From NCBI RefSeq assembly GCF_008386565.1, contig NZ_VUKA01000004.1, positions 124,001-188,000 of the forward strand: a stretch of 64,000 nt of DNA, given 5' to 3'. Below are positions 35,176 through 44,248 of the stretch, piece after piece; positions within the stretch are counted from its first letter, which is position 1; each line of letters begins with the position of its first letter. The notes below the pieces were generated by a model, which was given only the letters and a program-made list of their open reading frames with translations, ran no database searches and was not told where the DNA came from. Origin of the DNA: Teichococcus oryzae (lineage in GTDB: Bacteria; Pseudomonadota; Alphaproteobacteria; Acetobacterales; Acetobacteraceae). The position numbers were made by a program, and so were the translations under genes.

Positions 35176-35661
35176 TCACCAGGGCAGGGTCAGCAGGCCG
35201 TCCGGCAGCGGCACCCGCAGCAACCGGACGAAAATGGCATGGATGCCCAGCGGCGCCAGCACCGCCAATGGCAGCGCCAGGCGCGCCCGCGCGCCCATCG
35301 TGAAGCTCACCGCCAGGCTGATCGCCGCGGCGGTGAGCAGGAAGCCCAGGCTTTCAACAGCCAGCATGTAGAACAACAGCAGCAATGGCGGCAGGAAGGC
35401 CCGCCATTCCGCGAAGCGGGGCGGCCGCGCCACCACCTCCCCCGGTTCGGGGGGCACGACGTCGTCCGGCGCCTCGAAGCTGTGCCCGATGCGCAGCGCC
35501 ACCAGGGACCCGCAGCCCATCAATCCCAGGCCGATGACCATGGGGAAGACGCTGGGCCCCACATCCTGCCCAGGCACGCCGGGCTGCTGCAGGGCGCCGT
35601 ACACGGTGACGCCCCCCAGCGCGACCAGGCATGACCCGGTGATCCTGTCCGACAACTGCAA
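35176..35661 (-). CDS. tctB: Tripartite tricarboxylate transporter small permease TctB
   Basis: A 161-residue protein with four hydrophobic helices, starting QLSDRITGSCLVALG, the usual TctB opening. The TTG at 35661 is chosen because GGAAG lies 7 nt upstream and the length then fits the family; an ATG at 35706 would add 15 residues of non-family sequence. It stabilises the TctA channel. It is the first gene of the tctBAC operon. Confidence 0.88.
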   Translation of the reverse strand: MQLSDRITGSCLVALGGVTVYGALQQPGVPGQDVGPSVFPMVIGLGLMGCGSLVALRIGHSFEAPDDVVPPEPGEVVARPPRFAEWRAFLPPLLLLFYMLAVESLGFLLTAAAISLAVSFTMGARARLALPLAVLAPLGIHAIFVRLLRVPLPDGLLTLPW

Positions 35662-35789
35662 TGTCTTTCTTCCTTCCGCCCATGGACAGTCGAATGGGGC
35701 CGCCATTCGCTGCTTGTTCTTTCGGCGCCTTGGTTCGCCGGTTGCGGCAGTGTGATGACCTGACAATGGCGGGGTCAAGCGCCTGCCGT

Positions 35790-36686
35790 TCAGCGCGGCG
35801 GATCGGGCCGGTAAAGGCGGATCACCGATGCGCTGTCGCTCATGCCCTGACCTTCCGCCACATGGTCGGCGAAGCGCCGCCGCGCCGCCTCCACCACCGG
35901 CAGGGAAAGGCCATGCTCCTCCGCGAAGCGGCGCACCGCCTCCAGGTCCTTCAGCAATTGCCGCGCATAGCCGCCGGGCGGATCAAAGGCACGCCGCTGC
36001 ATCTGCGGGTAGATGCGCCGCAGCAGGGCGCTGTCGGCATGGCCGCCCGCCAGGGCATCGGGCAGCATCGCGGCGTCGATGCCCGCCGCCTCCGCCAGGG
36101 CAAGGGCCTCGGCCATCAGCACATAGCCGGTGCCGACGGTCGCCTGGTTCAGCACCTTGGCAACCTGCCCTGCGCCCACCGGGCCCAGATGCGTGATGTT
36201 GCCGCCGATCGCGCGCAGCGCCGGCTCGGCGCGGGCGAAGGCCGCGGCGGCGCCCCCCGCCATGATCGTCAGCCGGCCTTCCCGCGCCGCCGGCGGCCCG
36301 CCGGAAACGGGAGCATCGACCCAGTCCGGACCGGCCTCGCGGGCCAGCCTTTCCACCATCTCCCGCGTCGCCGCCGGATCGGCTGTGGACAGGTCCACCA
36401 GCAGCCCGCCGGCCGGGGCCGCCGCCGCGATGCCGTCGGGGCCGAACACCACGTCCCGCACCGCATCGGCGTGCAGCACGCAGAGCAGCACCATGTCGCT
36501 CGCCGCGGCCACCGCCGCCGGGGACGCGGCCGCCACCGCCCCCTGCTCCACCACGGCCGGCAGCCGCTCCGGCTCGCGGTTCCAGACGGTGACGGGGAAG
36601 CCCTGTTCCCGCAGGCGCAGCACCATGGCGGTGCCCATCAGGCCGATCCCGACAAAGCCGATGCGGGGGCTGGACATGCGGATCAC
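35790..36686 (-). CDS. NAD(P)-dependent beta-hydroxyacid dehydrogenase
   Basis: A 298-residue member of the 3-hydroxyisobutyrate/tartronate semialdehyde reductase family. It has Rossmann GFVGIGLMGTAM, substrate motif DAPVSGGPPAAREG and catalytic Lys in GQVAKVLNQ. GTG 36686 overlaps the preceding amidohydrolase frame's stop as GTGA; ATG 36677 is the alternative. It probably oxidises a small branched or hydroxy acid. It lies next to the tctBAC operon, so its substrate may be the imported carboxylate (inference). Confidence 0.88.
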   Translation of the reverse strand: MIRMSSPRIGFVGIGLMGTAMVLRLREQGFPVTVWNREPERLPAVVEQGAVAAASPAAVAAASDMVLLCVLHADAVRDVVFGPDGIAAAAPAGGLLVDLSTADPAATREMVERLAREAGPDWVDAPVSGGPPAAREGRLTIMAGGAAAAFARAEPALRAIGGNITHLGPVGAGQVAKVLNQATVGTGYVLMAEALALAEAAGIDAAMLPDALAGGHADSALLRRIYPQMQRRAFDPPGGYARQLLKDLEAVRRFAEEHGLSLPVVEAARRRFADHVAEGQGMSDSASVIRLYRPDPPR

Positions 36687-37390
36687 GCCTGCCCGGCCGG
36701 GCTGGTGCGGTACACCTCCCGCGCGGTGTCACGGAACAGCCGCGCCTGTTCCGCCCGCGGCGGGTCCATGACGATGGACCTGAAGCCAGAGAAGATGGTG
36801 TCGAAGCTGCCGCACAGGCTGTCCACCGGGAAGTTGCTGGCGAACATGCAGCGCTCGGCACTGAACAGGGCGATGGTTTCCCGCACGATCCAGCGATTCT
36901 CCTCCGCCCGCCAGGGGCGGCCCCGCAGGCCAAGGCCGGAAATCTTTGCACGCGCGTTCGGGCATTCCGCGAAACCCGCCATGGCCTCGCGCCAGCGGCC
37001 CAGCGCCGCCTCGTCACGCCGCGCCGGAAGGCCCGCGTGGTTCAGCACGATCAGCGTGTCCGGAAAGTCCCGCGCCAGGACAGCGGCCTCGTGCAGGTTC
37101 CACCACGGCGTCTGCAGGTCGAAATGCAGGCCGTGGCGAGACAGCAACGCATAACCGCGCCGCCACCGCTCCGCCGACATCAGCGTGCGCCGCCCCCCCA
37201 CCTCATCCGGGGAGACCGGCCCGCCCGGCTTGTGGCGGACGCTGCGCACCAATCCGCAGGCGCCTGCGCCGCCAGCAGCTCCGCCGCATCCTCCCGGTCC
37301 AGCCAGGCCTGCGCGACGATGGCCTGGGGCAGGCGGGAACGGAACCTCCGGGGCGGATTGTGTTGTCATGGATCGTGATGATACGTTTCT
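36683..37390 (-). pseudogene. Amidohydrolase (PF04909-type) pseudogene, 5'-truncated and frameshifted
   Basis: The 3' part reads as a normal TIM-barrel amidohydrolase: LVRSVRHKPGG, FDLQTPWWNL, LIVLNHAGLP, MFASNFPVDSL. Upstream of about 37,260 the family sequence continues in another frame (LPQAIVAQAWLDREDAAELL), so one indel lies near 37250-37265. Even with repair, no frame encodes the N-terminal metal-binding HxH region: it is lost where the divergent receptor gene's promoter now lies. An intact family member would be about 280-300 residues. The GTGA junction with the dehydrogenase gene shows the two were once an operon. Confidence 0.75.
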
Positions 37391-37431
37391 AACGAATTTC
37401 AATCGTGCAAACTATGCCGAGGAAGACCCCC

Positions 37432-39021
37432 ATGCTGAACACCGCCCTGCCACGCCGCGGCCTCGCGGCGCTTCTCGGGCTCGGGCTGCTGCCCAGGCCC
37501 CTAGCCGCGCAGGGCGGCGGCGTGCTGACCATCGGCACGGCGACGACGCCAAGCTCGGCCGATCCGCATTTCTACGCCTTCCAGCCCAACTTCAATCTGG
37601 CGCTGCATGTGTTCAGCCGCCTGGTGGAGCGCGATGCGCGGCTGCGGCCCATTCCTGGCCTGGCGCTGAGCTGGACACCGGTCGGGGAGCGGATCTGGGA
37701 GTTCAAGCTGCGGCCGGGCGTGAAATGGCATGATGGGCGCGACTTCACCGCCGATGACGTCGCCTTCACCATCGGCCGCGTGCCGACCGTGCCGAACAGC
37801 CCCGGCAGCCTCGCCGGCTATGTGCGGCCCGTGACGCAGGTGGAGGTGGTGGACCCGCTGACGGTGCGCCTGCACACCGCCGGCCCGCATCCTTCCCTGC
37901 CCAACGACCTGACCTTCATCGCCATCGTGTCCCGCCATGCCGGGGAAGGCGCGACAACCGAGGATTACAACAGCGGCAAGGCCGCCATCGGCACCGGCCC
38001 CTACAGGCTTTCCGTCTTCCAGCCCGGCGCCAGGATCGAGCTGCTGCGCAATGACAGCTATTTCGGCGGCCCCGAACCATGGGAGAAGGTGCATTTCCGC
38101 ATCATCCCGCAGGCCGGCGCGCGCAGCGCCGCCTTGCTGTCGGGCGATGTGGACCTGATCGACGAGGTTTCCTCCAACGACGCCCTGGCGCTGCAGCGCG
38201 ATGGCCGCGTCGCCATTGTCGAGACGCAAAGCACGCGCCTGACCTTCATGCAGCCCAGCCACGCCACCGCGGGCGGGTTGCCGGACGTGACCGGCATCGA
38301 TGGCAGGCCCCTGCCGCGGAATCCCTTCCTGGATCTGCGGGTGCGGCAGGCCTTGTCGCTTGCCATCGACCGCAAGGCGCTGGTGGAGCGGGTGATGGAA
38401 GGCCGCGGCACGCCCAGCGGCCAATGGCTGCCGGAAGGCTTCTATTCCGCCAATCCCGCCGTGGGCGTGCCGCCCTATGATCCGGAGCGGGCGCGCAGGC
38501 TGCTGGCGGAAGCCGGCTATCCGCAGGGCTTCAGGCTGGTGCTGCACACGCCGACCGACCGCTTCGCCAATGACAGCCGCATCGCCCAGGCGGTGGCGCA
38601 GATGTGGACGCGGATCGGCGTGCAGAGCGTGGTGGACGCGCTGCCCTATTCCGCCTTCAGCGCCCGCGCCAGCAAGCAGGAATACGGCATGTGGCTGCAC
38701 AGCTGGGCCAGCTCCACCGGGGAGGCATCCTATTTCCTGAGCAATGTGGTGAGCACCGTGGACCGCGCCAAGCGCGCCGGCGCCAACAACTGGAGCCGTT
38801 ATTCCAACCCGGAACTCGACGCGCTGACGGAAAAGTCCTTCACCATCCTGGACCCCGAGGCGCGGGAGAAGGTGCTGCAAGAGGCGGTTCAGGTGGTCGC
38901 GGACGATCTGCCGATGATCCCGCTTTTCCACCTGTCGCTGGTCTGGGGTGTCCGCCCGGGCTACCGCTTCGAGCCCAACATGAGCGGCTACACGGCGGCC
39001 ACCATGGTGCGGCGCGGCTGA
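37432..39021 (+). CDS. ABC transporter substrate-binding protein, peptide/nickel (family 5)
   Basis: A 529-residue SBP_bac_5 receptor. The signal peptide (LNTALPRRGLAALLGLGLLP...) ends near PLAAQ. TPSSADPHFYAFQPNFNLALHVFSRLVERD and the WEFKLRPGVKWHDG motif are the family signature, and QALSLAIDRKALVE follows. ATG 37432 has GAGGAAG upstream; a GTG at 37405 is in frame. Normally the receptor is encoded with two permeases and one or two ATPases; none is present here, so it is an orphan that must use a transporter elsewhere. Confidence 0.92.
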   Translation: MLNTALPRRGLAALLGLGLLPRPLAAQGGGVLTIGTATTPSSADPHFYAFQPNFNLALHVFSRLVERDARLRPIPGLALSWTPVGERIWEFKLRPGVKWHDGRDFTADDVAFTIGRVPTVPNSPGSLAGYVRPVTQVEVVDPLTVRLHTAGPHPSLPNDLTFIAIVSRHAGEGATTEDYNSGKAAIGTGPYRLSVFQPGARIELLRNDSYFGGPEPWEKVHFRIIPQAGARSAALLSGDVDLIDEVSSNDALALQRDGRVAIVETQSTRLTFMQPSHATAGGLPDVTGIDGRPLPRNPFLDLRVRQALSLAIDRKALVERVMEGRGTPSGQWLPEGFYSANPAVGVPPYDPERARRLLAEAGYPQGFRLVLHTPTDRFANDSRIAQAVAQMWTRIGVQSVVDALPYSAFSARASKQEYGMWLHSWASSTGEASYFLSNVVSTVDRAKRAGANNWSRYSNPELDALTEKSFTILDPEAREKVLQEAVQVVADDLPMIPLFHLSLVWGVRPGYRFEPNMSGYTAATMVRRG

Positions 39022-39103
39022 TGGCGGGCACAGCCCGCGCGGCCCTCGATGAAGGGTGACGGGGAGGAACGGCCCTTCCCCGCCCCCTTTGCGGGCCGCT
39101 TGT

Positions 39104-40081
39104 TCAGGCCGCCCGGACGCGCGTGAATTTCTGGACGCGGCGCAGCCGGTCGGGGCGCGGCTGCTCCGGAAACAGCGACGCCCAGTCGGTGGCCGCGACC
39201 TCGCCCACATACAGGTCGCCCCGGGAATCGAGAACGACGCTGTGCGGCGCGACGAACTCCCCGGGCGCCAGCCCCGCCTTCAACCCGCCGAGGCGGGCCA
39301 GCAGCGTGCCGTCATTGCCCATGATGGAAAGGCGCGGCCCGAGATTGGGGGTGGCGCGGTTGACGGGCTGGTATGGCCCCAGCTCGCCCACCAGGAAGCA
39401 CGGGCAGCGCCCGCCGAACAAGGCCAGGCCGCAGGGGCGGTGCAGGTTGTTCACCTGCCGGATGTAGCGCCCCTGCCCGTCGAACACCTGGATCCGGTGG
39501 TTCTCCCGGTCGGCGACATAAACCAGGCCTTCCGCGTCGCAGCAGATGTTGTGCGGCAGGTTGAACTCGCCCGGGCCGGTGCCGGGCCGCCCCCAGCTGA
39601 ACAGGTGCCGCCCATCGGGCGCGTATTTGTGCACGCAGGCATTGCCGTAGCCATCCGACACATAGATGTCGCCTTCCGGCGACAGGGCGGTGTGGGTGCA
39701 GCGGCAGAAGGGCTTGCCGCTCATGAAGCCGGAAGGCTTGCCCGGCTCGCCGATCTGCAGCAGCAGCTTTCCGTCCAGGCTGAACTTGCGGACGGTGTGG
39801 TCGCCATTGTCGGTCAGGTAGATCGAATCATCCGGGCCGATGCTGGCGGCGTGCGGATTGGAGAACAGGCCATGGCCCCAGCTCCGCAGCACATTGCCTT
39901 CGCGGTCGAGAACCAGAACAGGATGCTTTCCGCGATTGAACATGTAGACGCGGTCCTGCGCATCCACCGCCAGCCCGGCGACATCGCCCAGATCCCCAAT
40001 TCCGATCTCGGCCGGCAGCTTCGGCCAGTTCTCGACCGGCTCGAACACCCATTCGCCATCGCCCATCCTGTTTCCTGGCAT
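39104..40081 (-). CDS. NHL-repeat beta-propeller protein
   Basis: A 325-residue protein built of NHL repeats, seen as recurrent blocks of the type DAQDRVYMFNRGKHPVLVLDR, GPDDSIYLTDNGDHTVRKFS, GDIYVSDGYGNACVHKYA and GLVYVADRENHRIQVFD. It resembles the peptidyl-alpha-hydroxyglycine lyase-like family found in such catabolic neighbourhoods. It has no obvious signal peptide. Enzymatic function is uncertain; it could also be a binding scaffold. Confidence 0.8.
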   Translation of the reverse strand: MPGNRMGDGEWVFEPVENWPKLPAEIGIGDLGDVAGLAVDAQDRVYMFNRGKHPVLVLDREGNVLRSWGHGLFSNPHAASIGPDDSIYLTDNGDHTVRKFSLDGKLLLQIGEPGKPSGFMSGKPFCRCTHTALSPEGDIYVSDGYGNACVHKYAPDGRHLFSWGRPGTGPGEFNLPHNICCDAEGLVYVADRENHRIQVFDGQGRYIRQVNNLHRPCGLALFGGRCPCFLVGELGPYQPVNRATPNLGPRLSIMGNDGTLLARLGGLKAGLAPGEFVAPHSVVLDSRGDLYVGEVAATDWASLFPEQPRPDRLRRVQKFTRVRAA

Positions 40082-40271
40082 CTTGGTCCTCCTGTTGCCC
40101 GGCTTCGCCGGATCATTGCGCGTTTCGCCCGATCGTCAGGCGGGGCGCAGTGTGCAACAGGTCGCGCGGCCGGCCCATGGCCTTAAGGCCAAGCTTCGCG
40201 CATCCCGGCGGCGAAAGGGCCGGGAGCATCCGGAACGGCCATGGCCGCGCGGGCGAACAGGCGGATGCCGC

Positions 40272-40631
40272 CTATTCTCCGGCGGGCGCCTGCCGCCTGG
40301 CTTCCTCCCGCTCGAACACGGACAGCGCCAGGGTCGAATGGGCATAGGCGCCGCCCGCCCGCATCTCGGTGGCGACCCAGATCGCCTCCATCAGCTCCGC
40401 CTGCGTCGCGCCCGCCCGCAGGGCCGCCTTGCTGTGCCCCTGGATGCAATACGGGCATTGCGTCGCATGGGCCACGGCAACGGCGATGATCTGCTTCATC
40501 CGCGCCGAAAGCGCGCCCTCGGCGAAGACCTGCCGGCTGAAGGCATCGAAGGCGGCCTGGGTTTCGGGCGCGAGGTCGCGCCGCTTCTGTGCCGTTTCCC
40601 GCGTGGCCGGCGGGTACATCATGTCCGTCAT
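40272..40631 (-). CDS. Carboxymuconolactone decarboxylase/AhpD-like protein
   Basis: A 119-residue helical protein. The CxxC motif Cys59-Cys62 (TQCPYCIQGHSKAA) with His66 matches the AhpD alkylhydroperoxidase core. Likely a peroxidatic or redox role, not ring-fission lactone chemistry. It lies in the same direction as the NHL gene, 190 nt upstream of it; that gap (40082-40271) holds no gene I can see. Confidence 0.87.
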   Translation of the reverse strand: MTDMMYPPATRETAQKRRDLAPETQAAFDAFSRQVFAEGALSARMKQIIAVAVAHATQCPYCIQGHSKAALRAGATQAELMEAIWVATEMRAGGAYAHSTLALSVFEREEARRQAPAGE

Positions 40632-40690
40632 GGAGCTTTCCTTTTCCGCTGCGGCCTCTCGGCCCGCGCAGCTTCCGCTGCCTTGGCGCC

Positions 40691-41128
40691 TCAGCCCGGC
40701 ATGGCCCGGCGATGCACGCGCTGGAGGCCGTGTTCCAGGGTCAGCAGAACATCGGCCAGGTCGCGGCGCAGCGCATCATCATGGATGCGGGGCAAGGCGG
40801 CGCGAAGCCGCTGCGCCAGCGGCGCCTGCGCGGCATCGCCGGCGCCATCCGCGCCGGGATTGGCATGGCCGCCCCCCATCCGCGCCGCATCACCGAGCCG
40901 CGCGAGATGCTGGCGCAGCATGACCCGCAGCCACGTTGTTTCCAGCACGGTGCCGGGCGGTTCCGCTTCCAGCAGTTCCGTCAGCAGGCCGGCCACCTCC
41001 TCCCGCCGGAGATAGCCGAGCCAGGACGGATCAAGCTCGTGCATGAAGCAGGGCGGCGAGTTGCAGACAATGGTTGTGTTCGGGTCCTCCTCCGGAGAAG
41101 CGATCCTCAACCTTGTCTTCGCTGGCAT
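40691..41128 (-). CDS. Hypothetical protein
   Basis: A 145-residue protein, not recognised with confidence. Near the N-terminus it has TTIVCNSPPCFMHELDPSWLGYL, followed by two helical segments (EEVAGLLTELLEAE and LRRDLADVLLTLEHGLQRV). ATG 41128 is chosen since AGGGAG lies 8 nt upstream. The CNSPPCFMHELD block looks like a compact metal or active-site loop (two Cys, one His). It follows xdhC by 47 nt and precedes the AhpD-like gene by 59 nt, so the three may form a transcript. Confidence 0.68.
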   Translation of the reverse strand: MPAKTRLRIASPEEDPNTTIVCNSPPCFMHELDPSWLGYLRREEVAGLLTELLEAEPPGTVLETTWLRVMLRQHLARLGDAARMGGGHANPGADGAGDAAQAPLAQRLRAALPRIHDDALRRDLADVLLTLEHGLQRVHRRAMPG

Positions 41129-41175
41129 GCCCATCACTCCCTGAACCATGTGTTCTGCCTGGCGCGGGAAGCCCG

Positions 41176-42042
41176 TCATGGCGTTTCCAGCGCGATGGCC
41201 GGCGCCCGGGCGCGCCTTTGCGGCGCCTCCGCCCCGTGGCGCGCGGCGTTGTCCCGCATGGGGCGCCCCGAGCCGCCGCGCCGCAGCATGACGATCTCCC
41301 CCATGACCGACAAAGCGATCTCCTCGGGCGTCCGGGCGCCGAGGTCGAGCCCCGCCGGGGCATGGAGCCGCAGCAATTCCTCCTCCGTGAAGCCTTCGCC
41401 GCGAAGGAACTCCAGCACCAGCCGCGACCGCTTGCGGCTGGCGATCACCGCGATGCAGGCGGCCGGGGACCGCAGCGCGCGCACGGCGGAAACATGGTCG
41501 CCCTTGTGCTGCGTGGCGATCACCACAGCATCCCCAGCAAGCGGCGTGAGCTGTTCATAGCCATAATCATCGCCGATGATCTCGGCCGCGTCCGGATAGC
41601 GCGCCGGGTCCGGCGCCGGCGTGTCGTTGACGATGGCGCGGAAGCCGAGCGTGGCGCCGAAGCGGCACAGGCATTCCGCCACCCGTCCATGCCCGAGGAT
41701 CCAGAGCGCCGGCGGCGGCAGGACGGGCTCCACATAAACGCGCATGCTGCCGCCGCAGGGCATCCCGGTGCCCAGCACCTCGTCATCGAGGTCCAGCGCG
41801 ACGATCCTGGGGCACTGGTTCCGCAGGGCTTCCAGCGCGGCCTGTCGAACGGCGGATTCCGCGCAGCCGCCCCCCACCCAGCCGGCGATCAGCGCGCCAT
41901 CCCGGCCGATCAGCGCCTTGGCACCGGGCCGGGCGGAAGCGGAGCCCTCGGTCTCGATCACCGTGGCCAGGACATGGGCTTCGCGCCTGTTGCGCAGCGC
42001 CAGCATGAGGTCCAGCAGGTCAGACGGCTCGCTCTCGGCCAT
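41176..42042 (-). CDS. xdhC: XdhC family protein
   Basis: A 288-residue protein of the XdhC/CoxI type. The N-terminal domain has GGGCAES and GTGMPCGGSM (a conserved Cys proposed to handle sulfurated molybdenum cofactor), and a Rossmann domain begins LWILGHGRVAECL. XdhC inserts and sulfurates Mo cofactor for xanthine dehydrogenase-type enzymes. No molybdenum hydroxylase genes are in the window, so its client is elsewhere. It is divergent from a LysR gene (144 nt). Confidence 0.9.
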   Translation of the reverse strand: MAESEPSDLLDLMLALRNRREAHVLATVIETEGSASARPGAKALIGRDGALIAGWVGGGCAESAVRQAALEALRNQCPRIVALDLDDEVLGTGMPCGGSMRVYVEPVLPPPALWILGHGRVAECLCRFGATLGFRAIVNDTPAPDPARYPDAAEIIGDDYGYEQLTPLAGDAVVIATQHKGDHVSAVRALRSPAACIAVIASRKRSRLVLEFLRGEGFTEEELLRLHAPAGLDLGARTPEEIALSVMGEIVMLRRGGSGRPMRDNAARHGAEAPQRRARAPAIALETP

Positions 42043-42151
42043 GGCGGGGCCCCCATCCGTGTTGGCCGCGCCCCGGCAGCGCCAGGGATGGCCCTCATGG
42101 ATCTTGGCGGGGGGGACCCAGCATGCAAATGAATCTTATTGCCCGATGTCA

Positions 42152-42164
42152 GCAGGAATCCTGC
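42152..42164. promoter_or_regulatory. Inverted repeat in xdhC/LysR divergent region
   Basis: GCAGGA-A-TCCTGC, a perfect 6-bp inverted repeat 23 nt before the LysR start. It could be a regulator half-site pair or leader hairpin. Low evidence. Confidence 0.25.
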
Positions 42165-42186
42165 ACGATGAGCGGCAGGAGGCCCC

Positions 42187-43098
42187 ATGGACATCGCATT
42201 GGCGCGCACCTTCCTGGCCATTGTCGAGGCCGGCAGCTTCATCCGCGCCGCCGAACGGCTGAACATCAGCCAAACCACGGTCAGCGCGCGGATGCGGTCG
42301 CTGGAGGACCAGCTGCACCGGCCGCTTTTCGTGCGCAACAAGACCGGCGCCTCGCTGACGCCGGCGGGCGAACAGTTCCTCCGCCACGCGCCGGCCCTGG
42401 TGCAACTCTGGGAGCGCGCCCGGCACGAGGTGGCCGTGCCGCCAGGGCGCCGAGCGGTGCTCGCCATCGGGGCCGAGTTCAGCCTCTGGGACCCCCTGCT
42501 CATCCATTGGCTGTTGTGGATGCGCCGCGAGGCCCCCGACCTCGCGCTCCACGCGCATGTCGGGCTGCAGGAGGAGCTGATGGACCAGGTCGCCGAAGGG
42601 GTCCTCGACATCGCGGTGATGTATGCGCCGCGCTACCGGGCCGGCCTCAAGGTGGAATTGCTTGCGGAAGAAAGGCTGGTGATGGTGGCCACGCCGCCGG
42701 ATGGCACCGGCAGGCCGCCGGACTATGTGCAGGTGGATTGGGGGCCGGAATTCGCGCTGCGGCAGGGTGCGGGACTGGCCGCGCAGGGCGACCTCGCCCT
42801 TCACACGCGCTTCGGCCCGCTGGGGCTCGGCTACATCCTGGAAGCGGGCGGGTCCGGCTATTTCCGCATGGGCGCTGTCAGGCCGCATCTGGAAAGCGGG
42901 CGGCTGGCGCTGGTGCCCGGCGCGCCCGAATTCCTGCATCCCGCCTATGCCGTGCATGCCGGAACCGGCGATCCCGGCCTCATCCAAACCGCGCTGGACG
43001 GGTTGAGGAGCGTCGCGGCCGCCGGCCCGACCGGCCGCGAGGGAAATGCCACCCCCGCGTCGCGCCAGGCGCCGTCCGCCTTCCGCCGGCGAAGCTAG
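42187..43098 (+). CDS. LysR family transcriptional regulator
   Basis: A 303-residue LTTR. The N-terminal winged HTH (MDIALARTFLAIVEAGSFI with AAERLNISQTTVSARMRSLE) is canonical, followed by a periplasmic-binding-like effector domain. A GGAGG site precedes ATG 42187. It is divergent from xdhC, the usual LTTR arrangement, and convergent with a Bug receptor gene. Effector unknown. Confidence 0.94.
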   Translation: MDIALARTFLAIVEAGSFIRAAERLNISQTTVSARMRSLEDQLHRPLFVRNKTGASLTPAGEQFLRHAPALVQLWERARHEVAVPPGRRAVLAIGAEFSLWDPLLIHWLLWMRREAPDLALHAHVGLQEELMDQVAEGVLDIAVMYAPRYRAGLKVELLAEERLVMVATPPDGTGRPPDYVQVDWGPEFALRQGAGLAAQGDLALHTRFGPLGLGYILEAGGSGYFRMGAVRPHLESGRLALVPGAPEFLHPAYAVHAGTGDPGLIQTALDGLRSVAAAGPTGREGNATPASRQAPSAFRRRS

Positions 43099-43185
43099 AG
43101 CGGACCCCGATCGGGCGGGACCGCCTGATCGGGTGAAGATGCTCGACAGAACAAAATGCTCTGGCCATCCCGCCTGGCGCGGCCC

Positions 43186-44163
43186 TCAATCCGCGCGGAT
43201 GCCGGCCTCCCGCGCGATGGCCTGCCAGCGCAGGCTGTCCTTCTTCACCCATTCCTGAAGCTGGTCACCCGGAACGGCGAGCGGATCAACAAAGGCCCTT
43301 TGCAGGCGCTCGGTCGTTTGCGCCGTTCTAGTGCGGAGCAGCGCGTTCTGCAGGCTGGCGAAGATGGGCGCCGGGGTGCGGACCGGCACATGAAGGCCGA
43401 ACCAGATGCCCAGATCGTAATCCTTGATCCCGGCTTCCCGCAAAGTGGGCACGTCCGGCAGGGCCGAGGCCCGGCGCGCGGTGGTCACGCCCAGCGGCCG
43501 CAACCCGCCGGAGCGGATATGGCCGGTCGAGGTCGCGGTGGTGTCGAAGCCGAAATCCACATCGCCGGCCAGCATGGCGGCCACCAGCGGCGAGGAGCCG
43601 CGATAGGGAACATGCGTCGCCTCGATCCCGGCGGCCTTCAGGAACACAACGGCGGACAGGTGCGACGAGCTGCCATTGCCGACGGAGCCATAAACAAGCG
43701 GGCGGCGCCGCGCCTCGGCGATCAATTCCTGCACCGTGCGCGCCTGGTTCCGCTTCGGAACGGCGGACAGCACATTGGCGACCTCGCCGATGGTGCCGAG
43801 GCACAGGAAGTCCTCCGCGGCGTTCACCCCTGAATCCTGGTACAAAACAGGATTGACGCCGAACATGGCGGTGGTGCCGAACAGGATGGTGTGGCCATCC
43901 GGCTCGGCCTGGGCGGCTGCGAGGGTGCCGATATTGCCGCCCGCGCCGGCGCGGTTCTCCACGACCACCGGCTGGCCCAGCTCGGCGCCCAGCGGCTCGG
44001 CGACGATGCGGCCCACAATGTCGTTCACGCCACCGGGCGGATAGGTGACGATCATCCTCACCGGGCGGCTCGGCTTCCATGCGGCGCCGCTGGACTGCGC
44101 CCTGAGCAGCCCGGGCGCCAGAAGGCCGCCCATGGCTCCGAGGGCCATTCGCCGTGTTGTCAT
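43186..44163 (-). CDS. Bug/TctC family solute receptor
   Basis: A 325-residue periplasmic receptor. It has a TTRRMALGAMGGLLAPGLLRAQ signal (Arg pair), then RPVRMIVTYPPGGVNDIVGR and VVENRAGAGGNIGT, the two ligand-loop signatures of the Bug family. No TctAB genes are adjacent. It ends the run of the ThDP-enzyme gene upstream (85 nt apart), so it probably serves that pathway. Confidence 0.93.
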   Translation of the reverse strand: MTTRRMALGAMGGLLAPGLLRAQSSGAAWKPSRPVRMIVTYPPGGVNDIVGRIVAEPLGAELGQPVVVENRAGAGGNIGTLAAAQAEPDGHTILFGTTAMFGVNPVLYQDSGVNAAEDFLCLGTIGEVANVLSAVPKRNQARTVQELIAEARRRPLVYGSVGNGSSSHLSAVVFLKAAGIEATHVPYRGSSPLVAAMLAGDVDFGFDTTATSTGHIRSGGLRPLGVTTARRASALPDVPTLREAGIKDYDLGIWFGLHVPVRTPAPIFASLQNALLRTRTAQTTERLQRAFVDPLAVPGDQLQEWVKKDSLRWQAIAREAGIRAD

Positions 44164-44248
44164 TCCTGCCTCCCCGTTGATTTCTTGTTGGCGGGCAATT
44201 CAAGCCCGCGCTTCCGCCCGATGCCAGGGTTTACGGCTCCCCGCCTGC

